Numbered from the stretch's first letter, positions 26,137-35,081 are shown. The stretch is DNA of 64,000 nt from Oceanicola sp. 502str15 (GCF_024105635.1 NZ_WYDQ01000001.1:868001-932000); one strand, 5' to 3'. Made by a program: numbers and translations. Notes: generated by a model not told the origin, from the letters alone.

Positions 26137-26698
26137 GGGGCAGGGCGCCGAACAGTCCCAGAGCGAGGCGTGAGCGGGCCGCGACGGGCGGGCTCCGGTA
26201 CTGCGGCGCGGTGCCCTCGGGTCAGGGTGCCGTGGCACGGGGCCGTTAACCCCAATCGTTTCAGGCCCCACGCGCTTTAGGCATTGTCTTTCAACACGCC
26301 CCTCCGTTATGGTCGATCCACGGACGGTCCGGGGCGGGTGCCCTGAGATGGTCCGGAGCGATTTCCCTGGCAGGGACGTGCAGATGCGGAGCCAACAAGC
26401 GCCGCCGCGATGCGTCCGCCAGAGTTAACCGGCCCCGAGAGATCAAACTTGAGGGGCCACTTGGCCCGGCTCGCACCACGCAGGCCACGGCCCCCCCAAA
26501 CGGGCGCGACCGCCGCAAGGCCGGGACGCGTCGGAGACAAACCGCGATGCAACGCGTGAGGACAGACGAGCAGGCAAGGGAAGCTGCAACAGCACGCGCC
26601 CTGCCACGCATGTCCCGCGCATTCGCCCTATCCAGACACGGCCTTTCCAGTTCCCGCCCGCCAGGGCGTGGGGCAAGAACGCCGTGCAACGAGTTAAT
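26137..26698. other. Gene-free leader region of RNase E
   Basis: These 562 bases hold no convincing gene. Open frames on both strands are Arg/Pro-rich and change with the phase, as chance frames do in such GC-rich DNA. A promoter at 26284-26313 would give an untranslated leader of about 380 bases, rich in potential stems. Confidence 0.6.
26284..26313 (+). promoter_or_regulatory. Promoter for RNase E
   Basis: TTGTCT (26284-26289), 18 bases, TATGGT (26308-26313). It is the best sigma-70-like pair I see upstream of the gene and lies in the only less GC-rich part of the interval. Confidence 0.45.
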
Positions 26699-29383
26699 AT
26701 GGCTAAGAAAATGCTTATCGACGCCACCCACGCCGAGGAAACTCGGGTTGTGGTGGTCGACGGAAACAAGGTTGAGGAATTCGACTTTGAGACTGTCAAC
26801 AAACGCCAGCTAGCCGGCAACATCTACCTCGCCAAAGTGACCCGCGTGGAGCCCTCGCTTCAGGCGGCTTTTGTGGATTATGGCGGCAACCGCCACGGCT
26901 TCCTCGCGTTCTCGGAAATTCATCCCGACTACTACCAGATCCCGGTGGCCGACCGTCAGGCGCTGCTGGAGGAAGAGCGGGCCTATGCCGAGGCACAGGC
27001 CGCCGAGGAGGAGGCGCCCAAGAAGTCGCGCCGCCGCCGGTCGCGCTCGAAGAAGTCCGACAGCAACGATGCCGTCGCCACCAAGGATGTGGATGGCGAG
27101 ATTGGCGGCATGGACGTGGTCGACCTCGGTGAGGAAGAGACCGACGACACGCTGGTGAACGAAGAGGGCGCCGAGGGCGAGACCCGGGCCGACGCCGGTG
27201 CCGAGAGCGCCAGCGACGCCGCCGACAGCGATCAGGCCGACGACGACCAGAGCGACGACGATCAGGACGATCACGGCGAGGACGACGACGAGACCACGGC
27301 CGCCGACAAGGATGAAGACATCGAGTCGGTTGCCGAAGAGGACGTGCACGAAGAGATCCGCCAGCCGCGCAAGCCCCGGCCCAAGCGCTACAAGATCCAG
27401 GAAGTGGTGAAGGTTCGCCAGATCCTTCTGGTACAGGTCGTAAAGGAAGAGCGCGGCAACAAGGGTGCCGCGCTGACCACCTATCTCTCGCTCGCCGGTC
27501 GCTACTGCGTGCTGATGCCCAACACCGCCCGTGGTGGTGGCATCTCCCGCAAGATCACCAATGCTGCCGACCGCAAGAAGCTCAAGGAAATCGCCTCGGA
27601 GATCGAGGTGCCCCAGGGCGCGGGCCTGATCGTGCGCACGGCGGGTGCCAAGCGCACCAAGACCGAGATCAAGCGCGACTACGAGTATCTCAAGCGGCTG
27701 TGGGAGCAGATCCGCGAGCTGACCCTGAAATCGGTCGCCCCGGCGCCGATCTACGAAGAGGGCAACCTCATCAAGCGGTCGATCCGCGATCTCTATTCCA
27801 AGGAGATCGACGAGGTCTGGGTGGAAGGCGAGGCGGGTTACCGCACTGCCAAGGACTTCATGAAGATGATCATGCCGTCCCACTCCAAGAACGTGAAGCA
27901 ATACAGCGAGGGGCTGCCGCTCTTTGCCCGCTACCAGGTGGAAAGCTACCTGGCGGCGATGTTCAACCCGACGGTTCAGCTGAAGTCGGGCGGTTACATC
28001 GTGATCGGCGTGACCGAGGCGCTTGTGGCCATTGACGTGAACTCGGGCCGGGCCACCAAGGAAGGCTCGATCGAGGAGACCGCGCTGAAGACCAACCTGG
28101 AGGCCGCCGAGGAGGTGGCCCGCCAGCTGCGCCTGCGCGACCTTGCCGGCCTCATCGTGATCGACTTCATCGACATGGAGGAACGGCGCAACAACAACGC
28201 CGTGGAGAAGCGCTTCAAGGACAAGCTGAAGACCGACCGGGCCCGCATTCAGGTGGGCCGGATCTCGGGCTTCGGTCTGATGGAGATGTCGCGCCAGCGG
28301 CTGCGTCCGGGGATGCTGGAAGCCACGACCCAGCCGTGCCCCTCGTGCCATGGCACCGGGCTGCTGCGCTCGGATGACAGCATCGGTCTCGCCATCCTGC
28401 GCCAGATCGAGGAAGAGGGCACCAAGGGCAAGAACCGCGAGGTTCTGCTGAAGGCGCCCGTGGGGATCATCAACTTCCTGATGAACCAGAAGCGCGAGCA
28501 TGTGGCCAGCATCGAGGCGCGCTATGGCCTGTCGGTGCGGCTGGAGGCGGATGCGCATCTGATTTCGCCCGACTTCTCGCTGGAGAAGTTCAAGACCGCG
28601 ACCCGGAGCATCGCCGAGGTGACGGCCCCGGTGATCTCGATCGACACCACCGATCTGCCCGACCTCGACGAGGAAGAGGAAGATCAGGCCGAGGCCGAGG
28701 TGGAGACCACCGAGGCCGAAGGCAGCGAGGACAAGCCCAAGCGCAAGCGCCGTCGGCGTCGTCGGCGTCGCGGTGGCGGCGGTGAGAACGGTGGCGAGGA
28801 GAACGGCGCGGAGAGCCAGAACGGCGAGGCGCAGGCTGCCGAGGGCGAGAGCGCCGAGGCAGGCGAGAGCGCAGAGGCCCCGGCCGAAGCCCAGCCCGAG
28901 ACTGCTGGCGAGGCCCCGGCCGAAGCTGCTGGCGAGGAGAAGGGCGAAGAGACTGGCGAGGAGAAGCCCAAGCGCACCCGTCGCCGTCGCTCGCGCAAGA
29001 AGCCCGAGGATGCGCCGGCTGAAGCTGCAACTGCTGACGCCTCAGGTGCAGAGGCCGCGCCCGAGGCCCCTGCCGAAGCGGCAGCCCCGACGGAGGAGGC
29101 TCCGGCAGAGGAGGCCCCCGCAGAGGCGCCCGCAGCCGAGGAGAAGCCCAAGCGCCGCCGCACCCGCAAGAAGGTGGTGGCCGAAGAGGCACCTGCCGAG
29201 GCTGCGCCGGAAGTGGCCTCCGAGGTTGCCCCCGAGGCCGAAGCCGAGGTTGTGCCCGCCCCCGAACCGGAGGCCGCACCCGAACCTGCCGCCGAGGAGC
29301 CGGTGCTGGAAACCGCCGAGGCCGAGGCCAGCGACGAGCCGTCCAAGCCCAAGCGCAAGGGCTGGTGGTCGCTCGGTCGCTGA
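26699..29383 (+). CDS. rne: Ribonuclease E/G
   Basis: An 894-aa endoribonuclease that cuts single-stranded A/U-rich RNA and scaffolds the degradosome. The N-terminus MAKKMLIDATHAEETRVVVV leads into an S1 domain (NIYLAKVTRVEPSLQAAFVD) broken by an acidic insertion of about 110 residues (110-225). Then come GLIVRTAGAKRTKTEIKRDY, the catalytic region (IDVNSGRATKEGS, LAGLIVIDFIDMEER), GLMEMSRQRLRP and the zinc-link CPSCHGTG near residue 548. Residues about 650-894 are a low-complexity Ala/Glu/Pro tail with three Arg-rich clusters, likely for RNA and partner binding. ATG 26699 is preferred to GTG 26684, though neither has a strong ribosome site. Confidence 0.96.
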   Translation: MAKKMLIDATHAEETRVVVVDGNKVEEFDFETVNKRQLAGNIYLAKVTRVEPSLQAAFVDYGGNRHGFLAFSEIHPDYYQIPVADRQALLEEERAYAEAQAAEEEAPKKSRRRRSRSKKSDSNDAVATKDVDGEIGGMDVVDLGEEETDDTLVNEEGAEGETRADAGAESASDAADSDQADDDQSDDDQDDHGEDDDETTAADKDEDIESVAEEDVHEEIRQPRKPRPKRYKIQEVVKVRQILLVQVVKEERGNKGAALTTYLSLAGRYCVLMPNTARGGGISRKITNAADRKKLKEIASEIEVPQGAGLIVRTAGAKRTKTEIKRDYEYLKRLWEQIRELTLKSVAPAPIYEEGNLIKRSIRDLYSKEIDEVWVEGEAGYRTAKDFMKMIMPSHSKNVKQYSEGLPLFARYQVESYLAAMFNPTVQLKSGGYIVIGVTEALVAIDVNSGRATKEGSIEETALKTNLEAAEEVARQLRLRDLAGLIVIDFIDMEERRNNNAVEKRFKDKLKTDRARIQVGRISGFGLMEMSRQRLRPGMLEATTQPCPSCHGTGLLRSDDSIGLAILRQIEEEGTKGKNREVLLKAPVGIINFLMNQKREHVASIEARYGLSVRLEADAHLISPDFSLEKFKTATRSIAEVTAPVISIDTTDLPDLDEEEEDQAEAEVETTEAEGSEDKPKRKRRRRRRRRGGGGENGGEENGAESQNGEAQAAEGESAEAGESAEAPAEAQPETAGEAPAEAAGEEKGEETGEEKPKRTRRRRSRKKPEDAPAEAATADASGAEAAPEAPAEAAAPTEEAPAEEAPAEAPAAEEKPKRRRTRKKVVAEEAPAEAAPEVASEVAPEAEAEVVPAPEPEAAPEPAAEEPVLETAEAEASDEPSKPKRKGWWSLGR

Positions 29384-29407
29384 GGCGACAGGGGTTTGAA
29401 AATGAAG

Positions 29408-29442
29408 GGGGCGTGCCTGCCGGGCGCGCCCCTATTTCTTTT
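29408..29442 (+). terminator. Intrinsic terminator of RNase E
   Basis: GGGGCGTGC (29408-29416) pairs with GCGCGCCCC (29424-29432) with one G-U, loop of seven, then TATTTCTTTT. It lies 25 bases past the stop codon and its T tract overlaps the 3' end of the convergent TusA-like gene. Confidence 0.8.
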
Positions 29443-29659
29443 GCAGGTGCCAGATCATGCCGGTGGCGGTTTCTTCCTGCGACAGAAGGCTGTGCCCGGA
29501 TTCGGCGCAGAAGTGGGGCATGTCGATCAGGGCGGCGGGATCATCGGTTTCGACCCGGAGCACCTCGCCCGAGGCCAGCGCCCGGAGCCGCCTGGCGGTT
29601 TTCAGCACCGGGAGCGGGCAGAGCAGGCCGGTGGCGTCGAGGGCGGCGTGGTGGGTCAT
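29432..29659 (-). CDS. TusA-like sulfur carrier protein
   Basis: A 75-aa TusA/SirA-type protein. HAALDATGLLCPLPVLKTAR holds the CPxP motif whose Cys carries persulfide sulfur; VLRVETDDPAALIDMPHFC and GHSLL follow in the usual order. In E. coli TusA feeds sulfur to tRNA thiolation; alphaproteobacterial versions often serve other carriers. The ATG at 29659 matches the family start; a longer frame to 29977 overlaps ccdA and is rejected. It is divergent from ccdA by 217 bases, and both gene products deal with thiol chemistry, which may be chance. Confidence 0.88.
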   Translation of the reverse strand: MTHHAALDATGLLCPLPVLKTARRLRALASGEVLRVETDDPAALIDMPHFCAESGHSLLSQEETATGMIWHLQKK

Positions 29660-29741
29660 GGGGCAGGGGTAGCGGATGGTCGTGCCGGGCGGAAGGGGGC
29701 TTTTGGCCGCTTTGGCGTGGAGCGTGCGGCGGCGGTGCGCA

Positions 29742-29791
29742 GCGGGGGGCCAGCCCCCCGCACCCCCCGGAGATATTTGCAGCAAGAAAAT
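29742..29791. repeat. Intergenic repeat with 8-bp hairpin and AT-rich tail
   Basis: GCGGGGGG (29742-29749) pairs with CCCCCCGC (29754-29761), followed by CACCCCCCGGAGATATTTGC and AGCAAGAAAATGAA. A G/C stem followed by GGAGATATTT and an A-rich end is the form of a repeat I know to be scattered between genes in Rhodobacteraceae genomes. Copy number here cannot be judged from one copy. Confidence 0.55.
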
Positions 29792-29876
29792 GAACAGGGG
29801 GGCGCGGTGATGCGCCACGGGCTTGTGAGGGGCTGGGGGCTTCCGGCTTTGCGGCCGGGGGCTTAAAGGGGAAGGC

Positions 29877-30635
29877 ATGTTTGGCATCGACATCATGGAC
29901 GCCGCGCTTTTGCCGGCCATCTTCATCGCCGTCGTGGGCGGCCTGATCTCCTTCATCAGCCCCTGCGTGCTGCCCATCGTGCCGCCCTACCTTGCCTATA
30001 TGGGCGGGATCTCGATGGACGAGATGGAGGGCCAGGGCGCGCGGGGCGGGCGCCGGCGGGTGCTGGTGGCGGCGGGGTTCTTCGTGCTCGGCCTGTCGAC
30101 CGTGTTCCTGCTGCTGGGGGCGGCGGCCTCGGCCATGGGCGGGCTGTTCCTGCAGAACCGCGAGTGGTTCACCATGGCGGCGGGGCTGGTGATCATGGTG
30201 TTCGGGGCGCATTTTCTGGGCATCTTCACCCTGCCGTTCCTGAACCGGGAGGCGCGGATCGACGCGGGCGACCGGGGCGGGTCGGCGCTGGGGGCCTATG
30301 TGCTGGGGCTGGCCTTTGCCTTTGGCTGGACGCCCTGCCTTGGCCCGATCCTCGGGGCGATCCTGTCGATGGCGGCGATGGAGGGCGATGTGGCCCGGGG
30401 CGCGCTGCTGCTGGCGGTCTATGCCTTGGGACTGGGCCTGCCGTTCATCGCGGTGGCGGCCTTTTTCCCGCGGCTGAAGGGGCTGATGGGCTGGATGAAG
30501 CGGCATATGGGCCAGATCGAGCGGATCATGGGGCTGCTGCTCTGGACGGTCGGGCTGCTGATGCTCACCGGCGCCTTCTCGGATTTCTCCTACTGGCTGC
30601 TCGAGATCTTCCCGGCGCTGGCGACCGTGGGGTGA
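29877..30635 (+). CDS. ccdA: CcdA-type cytochrome c biogenesis / thiol-reductant transporter
   Basis: A 252-aa six-helix membrane protein that carries reducing equivalents from cytoplasmic thioredoxin to periplasmic thiols for haem attachment. FISPCVLPIVPPYLAYMGGI and FAFGWTPCLGPILGAILSM each hold one of the paired redox Cys residues next to proline. AAGGGGAAGGC precedes the ATG at 29877. Length fits CcdA rather than full DsbD. Its stop overlaps the GTG of the next gene. Confidence 0.93.
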   Translation: MFGIDIMDAALLPAIFIAVVGGLISFISPCVLPIVPPYLAYMGGISMDEMEGQGARGGRRRVLVAAGFFVLGLSTVFLLLGAAASAMGGLFLQNREWFTMAAGLVIMVFGAHFLGIFTLPFLNREARIDAGDRGGSALGAYVLGLAFAFGWTPCLGPILGAILSMAAMEGDVARGALLLAVYALGLGLPFIAVAAFFPRLKGLMGWMKRHMGQIERIMGLLLWTVGLLMLTGAFSDFSYWLLEIFPALATVG

Positions 30636-31282
30636 GAGGCCCGGTGCTGAGGCTCGATCATCTGACGGTCATTGCACCAAGCCTTGCGGAGGGGCTGGCC
30701 CATGTGCAGGGCTGCCTCGGCCTCTCCGTGCCAGAGCGCGGCCGGCACCTCTACATGGGCACCCACAATCACCGGATGCAGCTTGGGCAGGGCGTCTATC
30801 TCGAGATCGTGGCGGTCGACCCGGACGGCCTCCCGCCGGGGCGGCCCCGGTGGTTTGGCCTCGACGACGCGGCACAGGTCGCGGCGAATTGGGCGGCGGG
30901 CCGTCGGCTGCGCGGCTGGGTGGCCAATTGCGCCGATATCCCCCGCGTCCTCGCGCAGCACGGCGAGATCTTCGGCGCCTGCGCGGGCCTGCCCTTCGAG
31001 GCACCCGAGTTCGGCTTCACCCTGCGCGACGACGGGCGCCTGCCGCTTGACGGCGCCGCGCCCTCGCTCATCGACCACCGCGGCGATACGGCCTACATCG
31101 CTGCGCTGCCCGATCTCGGGGCGCGACTGACCCGATGGGAGCTGCACCACCCCGATCCTGCGCGCATCGAAGCCCTGTTTGCGGAACTGGAGCTCGACCG
31201 CCCGCCGCGGCTGGTGCCGGGCCCCGAAACGCGCTTTCGCGCCGAGATCGACACGCCGGCGGGACCGCGGGTGCTGAGCTGA
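30632..31282 (+). CDS. VOC/glyoxalase-like domain protein
   Basis: A 216-aa protein of the glyoxalase-like group (PF13468 type). LRLDHLTVIAPSLAEGLAHV, GLSVPERGRHLYMGTHNHRM and GVYLEIVAVDPDG are diagnostic of the first half; FGFTLRDDGRLPLDGAAPSL and LIDHRGDTAYIAALPD belong to the second. No enzymatic reaction is established for the group. The GTG at 30632 overlaps the ccdA stop (GTGA); a GTG at 30644 is possible. It is co-transcribed with ccdA but no functional link is known. Confidence 0.82.
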   Translation: MRGPVLRLDHLTVIAPSLAEGLAHVQGCLGLSVPERGRHLYMGTHNHRMQLGQGVYLEIVAVDPDGLPPGRPRWFGLDDAAQVAANWAAGRRLRGWVANCADIPRVLAQHGEIFGACAGLPFEAPEFGFTLRDDGRLPLDGAAPSLIDHRGDTAYIAALPDLGARLTRWELHHPDPARIEALFAELELDRPPRLVPGPETRFRAEIDTPAGPRVLS

Positions 31283-31349
31283 GGCCGCACCCTCCCAATT
31301 TCCGCCAAAATCCCTTGCTAAGAGCGCCGGAACGGCAAGGATGAGAGCC

Positions 31350-32606
31350 ATGGCAAACGAGCAGGCAGTGCAGGACGTGAGGCGCCGCCGGGTGATCTAT
31401 ATCCCCGGCTACGACCCGTTTCATCCGCGCCGCTACCGCGAACTCTACCGCAAGGAAAGCGCCGAGCAGGGGGCGATTTCGGGCTACGAGATGCGCCAGA
31501 GCGCCCTGAAGGGGCAGGGGCCCTTTGCCTGGAGTGTCGAGAGCGTGGTGGAGGGGGTCGAGACGGAGGCGCAGATCGAGGTGCTGCTCTGGTCGGATAT
31601 CGTGAAGGCCTCGATGAACCCCTCGATCCCGGCGACCTATGCCATGCTGGTGCGCACGGCATGGACCTATATCGCCTCGGGGGCGCTGTTTCGGCTGATG
31701 CGGCTCAGGAAGGGGCCGGTGATTGCGGCGCTCTACCCGATCGTCTTTCTGCTCGGGCAGCTGGTGCTGGCGCTGGCGCTTGGCTACGGCGCGGCGCGGC
31801 TGGGGGCCTGGGCGCTGTTGCAGCTGCCGGTGAAGGTGCATCTGGGCACGACGGGCACCATGCTGGGGCTGATCCTCTTTGCGGCGGTCACATGGGGTGT
31901 GCTCGGCTGGTTTCGCAAGCGGGACAACCGGTTTTTTGCCTATTACCTCATGCATGATTACAGCTATTCGGCCCGCCACAAGGGCGCGAACCCGCCCGAG
32001 CTGGAGGAACGGATGGCCGCGTTTCGGGCCCGGATCGAGGAGGCGCTGGCGAGCGATGTGGACGAGGTGCTGGTGGTGGGCCATTCCTCGGGCGCGCATA
32101 TCGGCGTGTCGGTGCTGGCGGACCTGATGCGCGGCGGGTGGCGCCGGGGCGAGGGGCCGCGGCTGGGCTTTCTGACGCTGGGGCATGTGGTGCCGATGGT
32201 GAGCTTTCTGCCGAAGGCCGACAGGCTCAGGGCCGATCTGCACGACCTGTGCCAATGGGACCAGATTACATGGGTCGACGTGACCGCGCCGGGCGATGGC
32301 TGCGCCTTTGCGCTCTGCGATCCGGTGGCGGTGACGGGGGTTGCGCCGGAGAGTGGCAAACGCTGGCCGCTGGTGTTTTCGGCCGCCTTCACCCAGACCC
32401 TCAGCCCGGAGCGGTGGAAGGCGATCAAGCGGCGGTTCTTCCGGCTGCATTTTCAGTATCTCTGCGCCTTCGACCGGCCCGGGGACTACGACTACTTTCT
32501 CATCACCGCTGGCCCGCTTTCGCTGGCGACGCGCTACGCCGAGCGGCTGCCGTCGAAGAGCCGGATCGAGACGCCCGCCTCGCGCTATACCTCGCGGGCG
32601 GCATGA
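31350..32606 (+). CDS. Membrane-associated alpha/beta hydrolase-like protein
   Basis: A 418-aa protein. VIYIPGYDPFHPRRYRELY near the N-terminus looks like the first strand and oxyanion region of a hydrolase. Two hydrophobic segments follow, about 125-155 and 165-185 (IAALYPIVFLLGQLVLALAL; TTGTMLGLILFAAVTWGVLG). VLVVGHSSGAHIGVSVLADL holds a GHSSG nucleophile elbow near residue 250. The C-terminal third has no clear His motif that I can assign. Substrate unknown; a lipase or esterase is plausible. AAGGATGAG lies before ATG 31350; ATG 31341 would directly abut it. Confidence 0.75.
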   Translation: MANEQAVQDVRRRRVIYIPGYDPFHPRRYRELYRKESAEQGAISGYEMRQSALKGQGPFAWSVESVVEGVETEAQIEVLLWSDIVKASMNPSIPATYAMLVRTAWTYIASGALFRLMRLRKGPVIAALYPIVFLLGQLVLALALGYGAARLGAWALLQLPVKVHLGTTGTMLGLILFAAVTWGVLGWFRKRDNRFFAYYLMHDYSYSARHKGANPPELEERMAAFRARIEEALASDVDEVLVVGHSSGAHIGVSVLADLMRGGWRRGEGPRLGFLTLGHVVPMVSFLPKADRLRADLHDLCQWDQITWVDVTAPGDGCAFALCDPVAVTGVAPESGKRWPLVFSAAFTQTLSPERWKAIKRRFFRLHFQYLCAFDRPGDYDYFLITAGPLSLATRYAERLPSKSRIETPASRYTSRAA

Positions 32607-32623
32607 GCTGCTGCGCGGCGCAG

Positions 32624-32690
32624 GTCATCCTCGGGCTTGACCCGAGGATCTCCACCGGCAAGAGATCCCCGGGTCGAGCCCGAGGATGAC
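32624..32690. repeat. 28-bp imperfect inverted repeat
   Basis: The arms 32624-32651 and 32663-32690 match at 26 of 28 positions when one is reversed, with an 11-base loop. The left arm reads GTCATCCTCGGGCTTGACCC and continues GAGGATCT. This is a palindrome well known from many alphaproteobacterial genomes. It lies 17 bases past the hydrolase stop and just before the P450 start, so it probably folds in the transcript and could act as a weak terminator. Confidence 0.85.
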
Positions 32691-32696
32691 AGCTCA

Positions 32697-34058
32697 ATGA
32701 CCTGCCCGCATCTGCCGCCCAAGCCGCCCTCGCGCCCCGAGAAGACCTCGCTGCGCAACTATCTGCGGCTGTTCCGGGCCGATATCCTCTCGGCCCAGCC
32801 GGCCAAGCTCTACCGGGCCTGGATGGCGGAGTTTCGCACGCCGTTCTTTCGCAGCTACCTGGTGAACGAGCCGGCGCTGGTGGACCTTGTGCTGAAGGAG
32901 CGGCCTGACGACTTTCCGAAGTCCGACAGGGTGCGCGAGGGGCTGGCGCCGCTGCTGGGGAACTCGGTGTTCGTGACCAATGGCGAGACCTGGAAGCGGC
33001 AGCGGCGGATCATCGACCCGGCCTTCGAAGGCGGGCGGCTGCGCGAGACCTTTCCGGCGATGCTGGCGGCGGCGCGGGCCTGCGTGGCGCGGATGGAGGC
33101 GCGCGAGGGGGTGACGGAGGTGGAGGAGGAGACCAGCCACGCGGCGGCGGATGTGATCTTTCGGACGCTGTTCTCGATCCCGATCGAGCATGAGATCGCC
33201 TCGCGGGTGTTCTCGGAGTTTCGGGCCTATCAGCGGGCCCAGCCGATCCTGAACCTTGCCGCCTTCCTGCCGCTGCCGCGCTGGTTTCCGCGGTTTCATG
33301 CCCGCGAGGTGAAGCGCACCGCCGCCTCGATCCGGGCGCTGATCACCGAGCTGACGGCGGCGCGGGCGGGGGAGATTGCGGCGGGGGATGCGCCCGATGA
33401 CCTGGCCACCAAGATCATGACCACCGCCGACCCGCAGACCGGCGCGCGGTTCGACACCGAGGAGATGGTGGACCAGGTGGCGATCTTCTTTCTTGCCGGG
33501 CATGAAACCTCGGCCTCGGCGCTGGCCTGGGCGCTCTATCTGCTGGCGGCCTTTCCGGAGGTGCAGGAGCGGGCGGCGGCGGAGGCGGCTGGCCTGCCGG
33601 AAAATCCATCGTTTTCAGATATCTCGGGCTGCAAGTTCATCCGCGATGTGTTCCGCGAGGCGTTACGGCTCTATCCGCCGGTGCCGATGATGGTGCGGCA
33701 GAACGTGAAGACCGAGACCTTCCGTAATCGGACGGTAAAACCGGGGGCGCAGATCGTGCTGTCGCCCTGGCATCAGCAGCGCCATGAGCGGCTGTGGAGC
33801 GATCCGGACGGGTTTGACCCGGATCGGTGGAGCACCGAGGAGGGGCGGCGCTGCGGGCGGGAGGCCTACATGCCGTTCTCGGCCGGGGCGCGGGTGTGCA
33901 CCGGGGCGGGGTTTGCGATGGTGGAGGGGCCGCTCATTCTGGCGATGCTGCTGCGGCGGCTGCGGTTTGCAACGGTGGAGGGTCGGGTGCCGCGGCCGGT
34001 GGCGCATCTGACGGTGCGGGCGGCGGAGGGGATTCATCTGGAGATTTCGCGGCGCTAG
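32697..34058 (+). CDS. Cytochrome P450
   Basis: A 453-aa monooxygenase. FLAGHETSASALAWALYLLA is the I helix with the oxygen-activating AGxET, EALRLYPPVP holds ExxR, and MPFSAGARVCTGAGFAM is the haem-binding loop with the thiolate Cys. WKRQRRIIDPAF is the C-helix haem-contact region. No signal or membrane anchor is seen, so it is a soluble enzyme needing a separate ferredoxin or flavodoxin reductase, not encoded nearby. The substrate is unknown. The ATG at 32697 follows the inverted repeat; a frame from 32637 would run into it. Confidence 0.93.
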   Translation: MTCPHLPPKPPSRPEKTSLRNYLRLFRADILSAQPAKLYRAWMAEFRTPFFRSYLVNEPALVDLVLKERPDDFPKSDRVREGLAPLLGNSVFVTNGETWKRQRRIIDPAFEGGRLRETFPAMLAAARACVARMEAREGVTEVEEETSHAAADVIFRTLFSIPIEHEIASRVFSEFRAYQRAQPILNLAAFLPLPRWFPRFHAREVKRTAASIRALITELTAARAGEIAAGDAPDDLATKIMTTADPQTGARFDTEEMVDQVAIFFLAGHETSASALAWALYLLAAFPEVQERAAAEAAGLPENPSFSDISGCKFIRDVFREALRLYPPVPMMVRQNVKTETFRNRTVKPGAQIVLSPWHQQRHERLWSDPDGFDPDRWSTEEGRRCGREAYMPFSAGARVCTGAGFAMVEGPLILAMLLRRLRFATVEGRVPRPVAHLTVRAAEGIHLEISRR

Positions 34059-34065
34059 CGGCGGC

Positions 34066-34284
34066 TCACTTCTGCCCGATGTAATGGCCGAGCACGAAGA
34101 CGCGGATGGCGGAGGCCAGGCCGCGCTCTACCCCGCGATCTGCATCAATTGCGGCAGCCAGTGCGTTGATCGGAATATCTTTTTCCTGCGCGATCTCCCG
34201 GAAGGCGGCCCAGAACTCGGGTTCGAGGGACACCGAGGTTCGGTGTCCGGCCAATGTGAGGGAGTGCTTTTCGGGACGGGCCAT
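34066..34284 (-). CDS. Ribbon-helix-helix domain protein
   Basis: A 72-aa protein. GHRTSVSLEPEFWAAFREIA is a beta strand and first helix in the style of a ribbon-helix-helix domain, continued by EKDIPINALAAAIDADR and LASAIRVFVLGHY. Such small proteins are DNA-binding or toxin-antitoxin regulators; no toxin-like gene is adjacent. It converges with the P450 gene and follows the Hint-domain gene on the same strand by eight bases, suggesting one transcript. A longer frame to 35217 is a shadow of the Hint gene. Confidence 0.82.
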   Translation of the reverse strand: MARPEKHSLTLAGHRTSVSLEPEFWAAFREIAQEKDIPINALAAAIDADRGVERGLASAIRVFVLGHYIGQK

Positions 34285-34292
34285 GGGCGCGC

Positions 34293-35081
34293 CTAGGAGG
34301 CTCTTGCGCGCTCGCTCAGGCCGGGGCGGACCCGGGGGCCGTAGGTTTCCATCTCGTGCTCCAGCTCGGGCAGAACGGCCATGATCTCGGACCAGAGGCC
34401 GGCCTCGGAGGCGGTGGGGCGCAGGTTGCCGGGGTGGAAGCTTTCCATCTCCAGCCCTTCGACCACCATGACGCCATGCCGCTCCAGCAGGATCTGGACG
34501 TAGGTGATGCCGTTGCGCGGGATCGACTTGCAGAAGCCGGCGCGGCGGGTCAGCGCCGTGGCCGAGACCAGCCGCTCGTCGGCGGGGTCGGAATTGGAGC
34601 GCATCAGCAGCCCGGCATTGGGAGACAGTTCGAGGTCGTGGCGCGGGTAGGTGCCGTCGATGCTGCCGGCCTTGATCCGCACCGGGCAAAGCGCGGGGCT
34701 CTGCGACAGCTGCTCGCGGGTCACGCGGGTGAGTCCGATCCATTTGACCCGCAGCGCGCCGAGATCCTTGGTGTCGACCACGTCTCCGACCCGGATCTGA
34801 CCGGCGGGCACGGCGCCCGAGGGGGTCAGGACGCGGGCATTGGCGGATACGGCGCTTTCGAGCCAGGTGCCCGGCTCGGGGAGGCGCGAGAAGCTCTTGA
34901 GCTTGGGCTTGAGGGCCTTGGTCAGCTTGCGGGCGTTGGGCAGCAGTTGTGCCAGCCCGGGGGCCACGTAGGCCTTTGAAAACATGCCGGTTCCAGCAAC
35001 CGTATGCGCGGTGAACTCTTCGATGTCGGCTTGCAAATCGGCACGCGTCAGCCGCTGTGCCTGTGCCAGGTTCGGTCCCAT
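34293..35081 (-). CDS. Hint-domain protein with lost nucleophile
   Basis: A 262-aa protein with a Hint (intein/hedgehog-like) domain of the type common in Rhodobacterales. ARVLTPSGAVPAGQIRVGDV, LRVKWIGLTRVTREQL, CPVRIKAGSI, HDLELSPNAGLLM and LERHGVMVVEGLEMESFHPG appear in family order over about 78-225. Where family members have a Cys six residues before the conserved Arg (as in CFTPGTRI), this has Ala77, so self-cleavage is unlikely. The N-terminal 70 residues contain no recognised domain. It is followed by the RHH gene. Its role is unknown. Confidence 0.75.
   Translation of the reverse strand: MGPNLAQAQRLTRADLQADIEEFTAHTVAGTGMFSKAYVAPGLAQLLPNARKLTKALKPKLKSFSRLPEPGTWLESAVSANARVLTPSGAVPAGQIRVGDVVDTKDLGALRVKWIGLTRVTREQLSQSPALCPVRIKAGSIDGTYPRHDLELSPNAGLLMRSNSDPADERLVSATALTRRAGFCKSIPRNGITYVQILLERHGVMVVEGLEMESFHPGNLRPTASEAGLWSEIMAVLPELEHEMETYGPRVRPGLSERARAS

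Noticed and set aside
23071..26271. 1066-codon minus-strand frame opposite aglG, aglA and aglK
   Set aside because: The plus strand encodes three clear family proteins over the whole span; the minus frame has no domain and no ribosome site.
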